From JAUZOB01 sp963692465 (lineage in GTDB: Bacteria > Bacteroidota > Bacteroidia > Bacteroidales > Prolixibacteraceae), in assembly GCA_963692465.1 (NCBI GenBank), contig OY829943.1:2356001-2420000 (forward strand): DNA of 64,000 nt, in the 5' to 3' direction. Positions 9,288-17,133 of this stretch are shown here, piece by piece (the first letter of the stretch is position 1; each line of letters opens with the position of its first letter). The position numbers were made by a program, and so were the translations under genes. The notes beneath the pieces are model-generated. The model did not search any database, was not told where the DNA came from, and saw only the letters and a program-made list of their open reading frames with translations.

Positions 9288-9392
9288 ATGTATACAGAAC
9301 AAATTCTATGGCTTATTTCGTGGCCTATTCTTGTTTATTTGACTTATTTGATTTCCATTTTGGTAATCAGAAAGTTTGAAAGCACAAAGTAA
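9288..9392 (+). CDS. 34-residue membrane ORF after cydB, candidate CydX-like subunit
   Basis: Eleven bases after the cydB stop an ATG opens a 34-codon frame. The product has a short polar N-terminus (MYTEQ), one transmembrane helix (about residues 6-27: ILWLISWPILVYLTYLISIL) and a basic tail (RKFESTK). Position and shape match CydX/CbdX, the small third subunit found after cydB in other bacteria. The E. coli CydX sequence signature is not seen, so homology is not claimed. Confidence 0.6.
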   Translation: MYTEQILWLISWPILVYLTYLISILVIRKFESTK

Positions 9393-9419
9393 ATACGGAA
9401 AGATTGCCGAATGCGCGGT

Positions 9420-10169
9420 CTATTTTCCTGAAAGATAAAGAAAAAAGGAGATGAGAATGTAGAATAGGATAATAAGCGGTAATCCGTACCAACGTAAACA
9501 TACCAGCAAGATTAACGCTAATATCAGAAAACAAAACCGTATTTTATTCTCTTTCCATTTAAGATTCTTGAATTTTAGCGAGAACATGGGAATCTCAGAT
9601 ATAAGAAGTAAGGCCATCACAATATTAAATCCTGCTAATATCGAGGGCTTTAATACGTATTGTAGCATAATCGGAGCCATTGACAATTCGTTTACCAATA
9701 TCAGCGATGAAAAGAAGATCGCATTTGCAGGAGTTGGCAAGCCAATGAATGACTCACTTTGACGGGTGTCAATATTGAATTTGGCCAGTCGAAGTGCAGA
9801 AAAAATAGGAATAAGAAGGGCTGTACATAAATATAGATAATCAGGAGCAGTGACCATTTTGTAGCAAAGAGGTACTGTATCTCCAAAGATAGACAGTTTT
9901 AATAAAGAAAAAGACAGAAGCCCGGGTAAGACTCCGAATGAAACCATATCAGCAAGTGAATCTAAATCTTTCCCTAACGGAGAGAATGATTTAAGAGCTC
10001 TTGCTGTCATTCCATCTAAGAAATCAAAAAGAGCAGCTACAAATACCAAAAAAGCAGCGACAAGAAGACTGCCTTCGAAAATACATACTGATGCAACAAC
10101 TCCAGAGGTAAGATTTAAACAAGTTAATAAATTTGGGATTGTGAAAATTTTAAAATCTTTTTCTTCCAT
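9420..10169 (-). CDS. pssA: CDP-diacylglycerol--serine O-phosphatidyltransferase
   Basis: The 249-residue membrane protein has the complete CDP-alcohol phosphatidyltransferase motif DG-x2-AR-x8-G-x3-D-x3-D: Asp52, Gly53, Ala56, Arg57, Gly66, Asp70 and Asp74. It makes phosphatidylserine from CDP-diacylglycerol and serine. It follows psd by 2 bases on the same strand, so substrate supply (cdsA), synthesis (pssA) and decarboxylation (psd) are grouped. Confidence 0.96.
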   Translation of the reverse strand: MEEKDFKIFTIPNLLTCLNLTSGVVASVCIFEGSLLVAAFLVFVAALFDFLDGMTARALKSFSPLGKDLDSLADMVSFGVLPGLLSFSLLKLSIFGDTVPLCYKMVTAPDYLYLCTALLIPIFSALRLAKFNIDTRQSESFIGLPTPANAIFFSSLILVNELSMAPIMLQYVLKPSILAGFNIVMALLLISEIPMFSLKFKNLKWKENKIRFCFLILALILLVCLRWYGLPLIILFYILISFFLYLSGK

Positions 10170-10171
10170 AA

Positions 10172-10828
10172 TTAGGGTAGTTTTGCAATTACGGTTTGTG
10201 ATCCTGTTACTTTTTGACCTAGTTTGACTTTTATTTCGCTGTTGAGTGGAAGGAAAATGTCAACTCTTGAACCGAACCTGATAAATCCTAATTGATGATC
10301 CTGTTGAACCTGTTCTCCGGGTTTACTGTAAGAAACAATTCTGCGAGCCATTGCCCCAGCTATTTGTCTGACCAGAATAGAGGTCCCCTGAGGTGTTTCA
10401 ATAACGGTTGTTGCGCGCTCGTTGTCGGATGATGCTTTGGGTAGCCAGGCTGCTTGAAATCTCCCGTCATGATGCTTAAAATATTTAACAACACCACCAA
10501 CCGGGTACCAGTTTATATGTACATTGAAGATCGACATGAAAATTGAAATCTGAATTCTTGATTCAGAAAGAAATTCCGATTCTTCTGTTTCTTCTATAAC
10601 AACAACTTTCCCATCAGCAGGCGCAAATACAACACCATCTTTTAATTCGATAGATCGGGAAGGAACTCTAAAAAAACGGACAATTAGCGCAAATAAGGAA
10701 AGGCTTACCAATGCCCAGAAAAGGATCGAAAAATTCGATTCAACAAGGTAATAAATAATGCAGTCTACTGCAAACAAGATAAAAAACGAAACAATAATAA
10801 CCTCTTTACCTTCTTTGTGAATCTTCAT
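10172..10828 (-). CDS. psd: Phosphatidylserine decarboxylase proenzyme
   Basis: The 218-residue protein is the short form of the enzyme, with two N-terminal membrane segments (about residues 12-48), the VVFAPADGKVV motif and, near the C-terminus, the self-cleavage site in RFGSRVDIFLP, where the Ser becomes the pyruvoyl group. It converts phosphatidylserine to phosphatidylethanolamine. A candidate promoter lies 20 bases upstream, so psd-pssA may be transcribed separately from the upstream genes as well as with them. Confidence 0.95.
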   Translation of the reverse strand: MKIHKEGKEVIIVSFFILFAVDCIIYYLVESNFSILFWALVSLSLFALIVRFFRVPSRSIELKDGVVFAPADGKVVVIEETEESEFLSESRIQISIFMSIFNVHINWYPVGGVVKYFKHHDGRFQAAWLPKASSDNERATTVIETPQGTSILVRQIAGAMARRIVSYSKPGEQVQQDHQLGFIRFGSRVDIFLPLNSEIKVKLGQKVTGSQTVIAKLP

Positions 10829-10847
10829 ATACAGTCAATTTGAGCAA

Positions 10848-10855
10848 CAAAGTTA
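10848..10855 (-). promoter_or_regulatory. Candidate -7 box (TAACTTTG) for psd-pssA
   Basis: The minus strand reads TAACTTTG 20 bases before the psd start, inside the 113-bp gap after cdsA. The -33 region is weak. Confidence 0.4.
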
Positions 10856-10941
10856 ATAAGAATCAAGTTCTATTTGTTAAATTCTTTGATCAACCACCTG
10901 TTTTTTTATACGAGATAGAAAAGAATCTGTTTTTAAGAACA

Positions 10942-11766
10942 TTAGAAAACGAATAGTTTGAGATAAATAAAAACGACAGGGGTGGCAAGAAGAATTGAAT
11001 CGAAACGATCAAGCATTCCTCCATGTCCAGGTAAGATATTCCCTGAGTCTTTAATCCCGAGACTCCTTTTTAGAAGAGATTCGGCAAGATCTCCAAATGT
11101 TCCGGCAATAATGATTAAGATGGCAATAATAAGCCAATGAATTAAAGCAACCTGAGGAATGAAAAGTGATATAATGAAGCTGATACCCAATGTTACAATT
11201 GCACCCCCAACGCTTCCTTCCCAAGATTTCTTAGGTGAGATGCGTTCAAAAAGTCGATGCTTCCCAAGCCAGCTTCCTAATAGGTAAGCTCCTGTGTCAT
11301 TGGCCCACTGAAGAATAAACAAGCATAATAGAATCCCAGGATGAAAAACTAATTGTCCTGGGGCTAAGGGAAATGCGATAAAAATAAACAGAATGACCGG
11401 AATCACAATGTAGGTAAGTCCTAGTACGGTGAATGCAACATCTCGAAGTGGATGCTCCTCTTTTCTGTACAGTTCAACGATAAGGAACAGGGGAACAATG
11501 GCGTATAATAAAAATAGCACGTTGACACTGACAATTCCTTGCGCAAAGGCAAAGGCTAAAAGGTATGCCAGAATGCCTAGTATAATTCCCGTTACCTGTT
11601 GGGGCTTAGCGTCTACTTGTTTACAAAGTCCGTAAAATTCATTGAGAGTCAGAACTAATATTGCCAGAGAAAGGACACAGAAAGAATATTTCGAGCACAA
11701 AATCCCTGCAATCAAAACAATAACAAAAAGGGCGCCTGTTAATGTTCTTTTTAAAAAATTATTCAA
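10942..11766 (-). CDS. cdsA: Phosphatidate cytidylyltransferase
   Basis: The 274-residue multi-spanning protein ends with the family signature SLLKRSLGIKDSGNILPGHG followed by GMLDR, and has SPKKSWEGSVGG upstream of it. It makes CDP-diacylglycerol from CTP and phosphatidic acid, the precursor used by PssA, encoded two genes downstream. It lies on the same strand as ftsH and the LUD gene, with a 76-bp gap. Confidence 0.96.
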   Translation of the reverse strand: MNNFLKRTLTGALFVIVLIAGILCSKYSFCVLSLAILVLTLNEFYGLCKQVDAKPQQVTGIILGILAYLLAFAFAQGIVSVNVLFLLYAIVPLFLIVELYRKEEHPLRDVAFTVLGLTYIVIPVILFIFIAFPLAPGQLVFHPGILLCLFILQWANDTGAYLLGSWLGKHRLFERISPKKSWEGSVGGAIVTLGISFIISLFIPQVALIHWLIIAILIIIAGTFGDLAESLLKRSLGIKDSGNILPGHGGMLDRFDSILLATPVVFIYLKLFVF

Positions 11767-11842
11767 TGTGTTTATTTTTTATTTCTAGTCTGAAATTTAT
11801 TGTGGCAAAAGTAACGATTCCATTTTAAATAGAGTAAAAGAC

Positions 11843-12478
11843 TTACTCTTCTAAATTGATAAAGACGTAAAGCCCTTCTGGACCGTGGGCCCCCATGACC
11901 AACGTTTTTTCTATGTCAGCTGTTCGACTGGGACCGGTAATTACAGAGACTAATGAAGGAAAATCATTGCGATATTTAACAGAAAGAAGCTCAAAAGCAG
12001 AATTCAGAAAGTCAACCAATTGTTTTTTCCCAGCAAGAACAATATGCTGTGGAGGGAAAACATTCATTCTTCTTCCCGATTCTCCGTGGGAACTAATCAT
12101 CACCGAACCGGTATGGGCAATAAGTGCTTCACATCCAGTAATCCCTGCTTGCATTGCTTCAAATTCAGAAAACTCATTATGCAATGTAATTTGGTGATTT
12201 TTAATTTTCTTCCGAATATCTGAATTTAAACAAAAGACCGGGTCCCAACGATTGGTTCGACAGAGATCTTCAACCTTGGACAATAAGTCCGATTCAGAAT
12301 CACACAGAAAAACCTGTCCTCCGACAGCTTCGAGACTTTTCTTGAACTGAAGTTCTAATGGCTGTAGAAGAGGAGGGTAGATTGAAGTAGTCAGGTCCGG
12401 ACAGACCAAACTACTCTTATCTTTCTGCAGGATAGCTTCTTTTATCTTTTGTAATATAATCTCCTTCGATGACGACAT
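11843..12478 (-). CDS. LUD domain protein (LutC/YkgG-like)
   Basis: The 211-residue protein has the C-terminal signature of the LUD family: SVITGPSRTADIEKTLVMG followed by AHGPEGL, preceded by ITGCEALIAHTGSVM. LutC-type proteins take part in lactate use with LutA and LutB, but neither of those is nearby. Here the gene is fused into the ftsH-cdsA operon: its ATG overlaps the ftsH stop by one base. Its real role in this context is unclear. Confidence 0.88.
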   Translation of the reverse strand: MSSSKEIILQKIKEAILQKDKSSLVCPDLTTSIYPPLLQPLELQFKKSLEAVGGQVFLCDSESDLLSKVEDLCRTNRWDPVFCLNSDIRKKIKNHQITLHNEFSEFEAMQAGITGCEALIAHTGSVMISSHGESGRRMNVFPPQHIVLAGKKQLVDFLNSAFELLSVKYRNDFPSLVSVITGPSRTADIEKTLVMGAHGPEGLYVFINLEE

Positions 12479-14595
12479 TAATCCTTGTCTTGGGGAATAT
12501 CTTCCTCGTTATTGTTTTTCTCAGAAGAAGGGCTATCTTTTTTAGATTCCTCAATATTGCCTTCTTTTAGTGGCGACTCTTCTTCCTGCCCGGAAGGGGA
12601 ATCAATACTCGCCATCTTATCAGTTGTGCTTTCCTGACTGTCAATTAATAATTGTTCTTTTTCCCGTTTTCCGAATATCTTTTCAAGATCTTCACTGTAG
12701 ATCACTTCTCGTTCCAATAGTATTTCCGCCAGTTTGTGATGACCTTCGCTGTGTTCTGCAAGAACTTTTTTAGCTCTCACATAAGCCTCATCAATCATAA
12801 TTCTGATTTCATTGTCGATCAACTCAGCTGTTTTTTCGCTATAAGGTTTGGTGAATGAATAGTCACTTTGGCCTGATGAATCATAGTAACAAAGGTTTCC
12901 TACTTTAGGGCTCATCCCGTAGTAGCAAATCATAGCATAAGCCTGTTTTGTTACACGCTCCAGGTCATTTTGTGCTCCCGACGAGATCTTGTTAAATACC
13001 AACTCTTCGGCAGCTCTTCCTCCGAGGATAGAGCACATTTCATCCAGCATTTGTTCTTTCGTGGTAATAGACCGTTCTTCCGGCAAATACCATGCAGCAC
13101 CAAGTGAGTTTCCACGGGGAATGATCGTTACTTTAATAAGTGGATTCGCATATTTGAGAAGCCAGCTAACAGTTGCATGACCTGCTTCGTGAAAAGCAAT
13201 TGTTCGTTTTTCTTCAACCGAAATGATTTTATTCTTCTTTTCTAATCCACCAATGATTCGGTCAACGGCATCCATGAAATCCTGTTTCTCAACAGCCTCT
13301 TTATTTTTGCGGGCTGCGATAAGAGCAGCCTCGTTACAAACATTTGCAATGTCAGCTCCCGAAAAACCAGGAGTTTGTTTGGCCAGAAAATCGATACCTA
13401 CATTGTCTCCGAGCTTTAACGGACGGAGATGTACATGAAATATCTCATTCCTTTCGTTCAGGTCAGGAAGTTCAACATGAATTTGTCTGTCAAAACGCCC
13501 AGCACGCATCAGTGCCCGATCCAGAATGTCTGCCCGGTTTGTTGCTGCAAGAATAATGACTCCAGAGTTGGTGTCGAATCCATCCATCTCTGTGAGTAGC
13601 TGATTCAGCGTGTTTTCTCTTTCGTCATTTGCTCCGAAGTTCGCATTTCTACCTCGTGCCCGACCTATTGCATCAATCTCGTCAATAAAGATGATACAAG
13701 GAGATTTTTCTTTGGCTTGTTTGAAAAGATCACGAACCCGAGAGGCTCCGACACCTACAAACATCTCAACAAAATCAGATCCTGACATAGAAAAGAACGG
13801 AACGTCTGCTTCTCCGGCTACAGCCTTGGCAAGAAGCGTTTTTCCTGTCCCCGGAGGGCCCACGAGCAAGGCTCCTTTAGGTATTTTTCCCCCTAACTTG
13901 GTGTATTTTGTCGGATTCCTTAGAAATTCGACAATCTCTTCAACCTCTTGTTTCGCTTCGGCAAGGCCTGCTACATCCTTGAATGTAATGGAGACTTTAC
14001 TGTCTTTATCGAAAACTTTAGCTTGAGATTTTCCAACATTAAAGATATTGGAACCACCTGCACCACCTGCATTTTTCGACATTCGACGGAAGAAGAACCA
14101 CCACCAGATGAGGACAAAGAAAAGAACCGGAAGTATCCACCCCAATATCTCTCCCCAATAGTTTTGATCGGTTCGGTATTCAACACTTATTTTTTGTTGC
14201 TCAGGAATATTCAGCTGTACGTCATCAAGATTCTTAACGAAGATCTCTACCGGTCCTGTATTCGTAATAAAATGCGGACCGCTTTCTGCTGGTTTCATCA
14301 TGTTGGAATTGAAACGGGCAGAGTATTTTTTGATCTTATCTTTTCGGATATAAATCTCGGCTTTCTCTTTGTTAACGATGACGATTTTATCAACATCGTG
14401 GTTCTGAACCATTGGTACAACCTCTTTCCAACTGGATTCGATGGGCCTTCCAGAAAGCGAAAAATATTGGAGTGCTATAAAAACAATGATTAGTATAGCA
14501 TAAATGTAATAGGGGTTGAATTTGGGCCTGAATCCTTTAGTTTCCATCTTCGGACGTTTGTGTGTTGGTTGTTTTGTTCCTTTATCTTTCTGCAT
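12478..14595 (-). CDS. ftsH: ATP-dependent zinc metalloprotease FtsH
   Basis: The 705-residue protein has two membrane segments (about residues 29-47 and 151-169) around a periplasmic domain. It has an AAA module with Walker A GPPGTGKT (246-253), Walker B IIFIDEID (301-308) and the second region of homology around NRADILDRAL, then the protease site HEAGH (469-473). The last 60 residues are acidic and polar. FtsH degrades membrane and short-lived cytosolic proteins, including enzymes of lipid synthesis in other bacteria, which fits the linkage to cdsA, psd and pssA. It follows rsfS by 6 bases. Confidence 0.98.
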   Translation of the reverse strand: MQKDKGTKQPTHKRPKMETKGFRPKFNPYYIYAILIIVFIALQYFSLSGRPIESSWKEVVPMVQNHDVDKIVIVNKEKAEIYIRKDKIKKYSARFNSNMMKPAESGPHFITNTGPVEIFVKNLDDVQLNIPEQQKISVEYRTDQNYWGEILGWILPVLFFVLIWWWFFFRRMSKNAGGAGGSNIFNVGKSQAKVFDKDSKVSITFKDVAGLAEAKQEVEEIVEFLRNPTKYTKLGGKIPKGALLVGPPGTGKTLLAKAVAGEADVPFFSMSGSDFVEMFVGVGASRVRDLFKQAKEKSPCIIFIDEIDAIGRARGRNANFGANDERENTLNQLLTEMDGFDTNSGVIILAATNRADILDRALMRAGRFDRQIHVELPDLNERNEIFHVHLRPLKLGDNVGIDFLAKQTPGFSGADIANVCNEAALIAARKNKEAVEKQDFMDAVDRIIGGLEKKNKIISVEEKRTIAFHEAGHATVSWLLKYANPLIKVTIIPRGNSLGAAWYLPEERSITTKEQMLDEMCSILGGRAAEELVFNKISSGAQNDLERVTKQAYAMICYYGMSPKVGNLCYYDSSGQSDYSFTKPYSEKTAELIDNEIRIMIDEAYVRAKKVLAEHSEGHHKLAEILLEREVIYSEDLEKIFGKREKEQLLIDSQESTTDKMASIDSPSGQEEESPLKEGNIEESKKDSPSSEKNNNEEDIPQDKD

Positions 14596-14601
14596 TAATT
14601 C

Positions 14602-14979
14602 TCAATTTTCAGAAGAGTAATTTGTGATTTGAGCATCAGCCCATAACTCTTCAATCTTGTATATATCCCGAATCTCTTTTTGAAAGACATGAACCATGAT
14701 GTTCGTGTAATCAAGTAAGATCCACTGTGCATTTTGATAACCATCGGTGTGCCATGCGCTGTCACCGGTAAGTTCCTTGACTGTATCCTCAACGGAACGG
14801 GCTATCGATTCTGTCTGGGTAGTTGAAGTACCATCGCAAATTACAAAATAACTGCATTCTGTATTCCCGGTATTTCTCAAATCCATTAGTAAAATATTAA
14901 GTCCTTTAACTTTCTGGATTCCCTCAATAATTGCATTGATTAAATTTGTTGTTTGTTTATCTTTCGGCGTGTTTTTCAT
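14602..14979 (-). CDS. rsfS: Ribosome silencing factor RsfS
   Basis: The 125-residue protein has the RsfS core: DLRNTGNTECSYFVICDGTS, then SIARSVEDTVKE and WILLDYTNIMVHVF near the C-terminus. RsfS binds ribosomal protein L14 and blocks joining of subunits when nutrients are short. It is the first gene of the rsfS-ftsH-LUD-cdsA-psd-pssA run, with a candidate promoter directly upstream. Confidence 0.96.
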   Translation of the reverse strand: MKNTPKDKQTTNLINAIIEGIQKVKGLNILLMDLRNTGNTECSYFVICDGTSTTQTESIARSVEDTVKELTGDSAWHTDGYQNAQWILLDYTNIMVHVFQKEIRDIYKIEELWADAQITNYSSEN

Positions 14980-14998
14980 ATAATCATATAATAGTGTA

Positions 14999-15006
14999 CA
15001 AAGATA
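14999..15006 (-). promoter_or_regulatory. Candidate -7 box (TATCTTTG) for the rsfS-ftsH operon
   Basis: The minus strand reads TATCTTTG, matching TAnnTTTG, 20 bases before the rsfS start. No clear -33 TTG is seen. Confidence 0.45.
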
Positions 15007-15060
15007 GTCTTTTGTTCTAAAAGTATCTGAAAGAATTTATATTAACGAAATATTACTTTC

Positions 15061-15810
15061 ATGAAAAAAATAGGTTTCCCAGTCAAACAACTAGAGATTA
15101 TAGATTCAACCAATAATTATGCCAACCATCAGCTGGCAGAAGGAGTTGTTACGGAAGGAACTGTCTTTCTGGCAGAATATCAGACTTCCGGGAAGGGACA
15201 GCAATATAATTCATGGGAAAGTGAAAAAGGGAAGAACCTGACATTTAGTCTGGTATTATCTCCCTCTTTTGTCGAAATAATTGATCAGTTTGTTATTTCG
15301 AAAGTAGTAACGCTTGGAATGACCGATTTTCTCATCCGTAGCGGATTCGATGGCGTCTCTATAAAATGGCCTAATGATTTGTATGTCGGCAACCGGAAAA
15401 TTGCAGGAATATTGATTGAAAATGCAATTATGGGGTCGGTGATTGCCTCTTCGGTAATTGGAGTCGGATTGAATGTAAATCAAGAAAAATTCCTCAGTTC
15501 CGCCCCGAATCCTGTATCTATGAAAATGCTGACCGGAAAGGATTATAATCTGAATGAAACCCTATCCGGACTTATGAAGGGGATTGAAAATTGGTATGCT
15601 ATTTTAGATGCGGGGAAAGTTGAGATAATTAATGCGGCATACGAACAACGTATGTATCGGCGAAACCTTTGGTCTCAATACCGAAAGGAAAATGGAGATT
15701 CCTTTGAAGGGAAAATTCAGGGTGTTAACGAAATCGGACAGCTGTTGATTGAAGACCGGCAAAGTCACCTCTCCGCTTTCCACTTCAAAGAAGTCGCCTT
15801 CATCCTCTGA
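15061..15810 (+). CDS. birA: Biotin--[acetyl-CoA-carboxylase] ligase
   Basis: The 249-residue protein starts directly with the ligase domain (IDSTNNYANHQL), with SGKGQQYNSW in the biotinyl-AMP loop region and the catalytic KWPNDLYVGNRKIAGILIE. The N-terminal DNA-binding domain of E. coli BirA is absent, so this is a group I enzyme without repressor function. It attaches biotin to carboxylase carrier proteins. It is divergent from rsfS. Confidence 0.95.
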   Translation: MKKIGFPVKQLEIIDSTNNYANHQLAEGVVTEGTVFLAEYQTSGKGQQYNSWESEKGKNLTFSLVLSPSFVEIIDQFVISKVVTLGMTDFLIRSGFDGVSIKWPNDLYVGNRKIAGILIENAIMGSVIASSVIGVGLNVNQEKFLSSAPNPVSMKMLTGKDYNLNETLSGLMKGIENWYAILDAGKVEIINAAYEQRMYRRNLWSQYRKENGDSFEGKIQGVNEIGQLLIEDRQSHLSAFHFKEVAFIL

Positions 15811-15835
15811 TTCGCAAATTTATAACATCGAAATA

Positions 15836-16285
15836 CTACTGATAAGGAATCAGAACAAGGGCGTCAGCAATTTTATTAATTCCCTCTTCCAGCTTTTTTC
15901 CTACAATCATTTTCATCATGATACTGAGTTCCGCTTGAACGGTTAGCCGCATCTGGGTCTGATAAGCTTCCCCCGGCAAAAGCTGGATCCATAAATTGAA
16001 ATCGAAAGGAACGTTTCCATTGCCCCCGATTTTGATTGTTTTGAATGGTTCCCGATTGACAATCCGTAAACCGGTATTGCCAAATCCGCTAACCGTGAAT
16101 TGACAGGAATCCCGATCTGCCACGAAATTTGAAATGTTGAATTTGGGCATTTTCTCCGATAGAGCGGACAATGCTTCGGGGGTAATGAATTTTCCCAGGT
16201 TTTCCATATTGGAAAGGAAATTATAAATCGTTTCCTGATTGTTGGAAATGATTTTAACTTCGCTTGTATACTTCGTCGTTGCCAT
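15836..16285 (-). CDS. SRPBCC (START-like) family protein
   Basis: I chose the ATG at 16285 (MATTKYTSEVKIISNN); the longer frame would start inside the pyrE terminator. The 149-residue product looks like a single helix-grip domain, with a beta strand start (YTSEVKIISN), and a long C-terminal helix (MKMIVGKKLEEGINKIADAL). Such domains bind hydrophobic ligands. No ligand can be named. It lies downstream of pyrE but a strong terminator separates them. Confidence 0.8.
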   Translation of the reverse strand: MATTKYTSEVKIISNNQETIYNFLSNMENLGKFITPEALSALSEKMPKFNISNFVADRDSCQFTVSGFGNTGLRIVNREPFKTIKIGGNGNVPFDFNLWIQLLPGEAYQTQMRLTVQAELSIMMKMIVGKKLEEGINKIADALVLIPYQ

Positions 16286-16311
16286 AGAAGGGTCGATTTG
16301 TCTTATGAAAT

Positions 16312-16339
16312 AAAAAAAAGCCGGATTATTCACCCGGCT
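16312..16339 (-). terminator. Intrinsic terminator of pyrE
   Basis: On the minus strand AGCCGG pairs with CCGGCT around a 9-base loop and is followed by a run of T (the A run at 16312-16319 on the plus strand). It begins about 20 bases after the pyrE stop. Confidence 0.85.
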
Positions 16340-16360
16340 GTAAAAATATAAAAAGTTTAT

Positions 16361-16993
16361 TTAACGTCCCCAATTAGCTGGATCATCTCTCCAACCTTTA
16401 AGTCGGTCAACATCGCTGGGTGAAACTTCACCGGCAGCTACAGCTAGCTTCATCAGTGAGTGGTAATTGCTTAATGTGGTCAGTTCAACACCTGCTTTTG
16501 CGAAATTATCAATAGCTGTTTTGAATTCATAAGTGAAAATAGCCAGCATACCCAACACCTCTGCTCCGTAACTGGAGATTGCATGAGCTGCATGAAGGCT
16601 GCTAAGACCGGTTGATACCAGGTCTTCAATAATGACGATTTTCTGTCCGGTTCGTAAATCCCCTTCGATTAGATTCTCTAACCCATGGTCTTTAGGCTTT
16701 GACCGGACATAGATAAAAGGCAACCCCAGTTCTTCTGCGACTAAAACTCCATGAGCAATGGCTCCGGTAGCAACGCCGGCGATAACCTCTACTTCAGGGT
16801 ACTTCTCCTTTACAATTTTTGAAAATTGTTTACAGATAAACGTTCTTGTTTCAGGATAAGATAAAACCTTTCGGTTATCACAGTAGATCGGAGCTTTCCA
16901 ACCGGAAGCCCATGTGAAAGGATTAGACGGCTGAATTTTTAATGTATTGATTTGAAGAAGTCTTTTGGTAACTTCCAGTTGCATTTCTTCCAT
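16361..16993 (-). CDS. pyrE: Orotate phosphoribosyltransferase
   Basis: The 210-residue protein has the PRPP-binding motif IVIIEDLVSTGLSS and the OPRTase features FTWASGWKAPIYCDNR, EVIAGVATGAIAHG and RSKPKDHG. It makes orotidine monophosphate from orotate and PRPP. I start at 16993 (MEEMQLEVTK); the ATG nine bases later is also possible, and an upstream TTG frame is unlikely. It is monocistronic with its own terminator and a candidate promoter about 30 bases upstream. Confidence 0.96.
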   Translation of the reverse strand: MEEMQLEVTKRLLQINTLKIQPSNPFTWASGWKAPIYCDNRKVLSYPETRTFICKQFSKIVKEKYPEVEVIAGVATGAIAHGVLVAEELGLPFIYVRSKPKDHGLENLIEGDLRTGQKIVIIEDLVSTGLSSLHAAHAISSYGAEVLGMLAIFTYEFKTAIDNFAKAGVELTTLSNYHSLMKLAVAAGEVSPSDVDRLKGWRDDPANWGR

Positions 16994-17023
16994 GATTGGG
17001 TATGTTTTTTTGATAGAACAATA

Positions 17024-17031
17024 CAAAGTTA
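17024..17031 (-). promoter_or_regulatory. Candidate -7 box (TAACTTTG) for pyrE
   Basis: The minus strand reads TAACTTTG about 30 bases before the pyrE start. The -33 box is not clear. Confidence 0.4.
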
Positions 17032-17133
17032 GTAAGAATTGCCCAATTTAAGGATCGGGATTCCCCCAATTGCAAAGATTTCGCCAAATTGTAATGTAAA
17101 TATTAATTTTTAACCCTTCAGGAAAGGGGGAAT

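Noticed and set aside
13971..14493. Long antisense ORFs inside ftsH
   Set aside because: They are shadows of a highly conserved gene and show no independent coding features.
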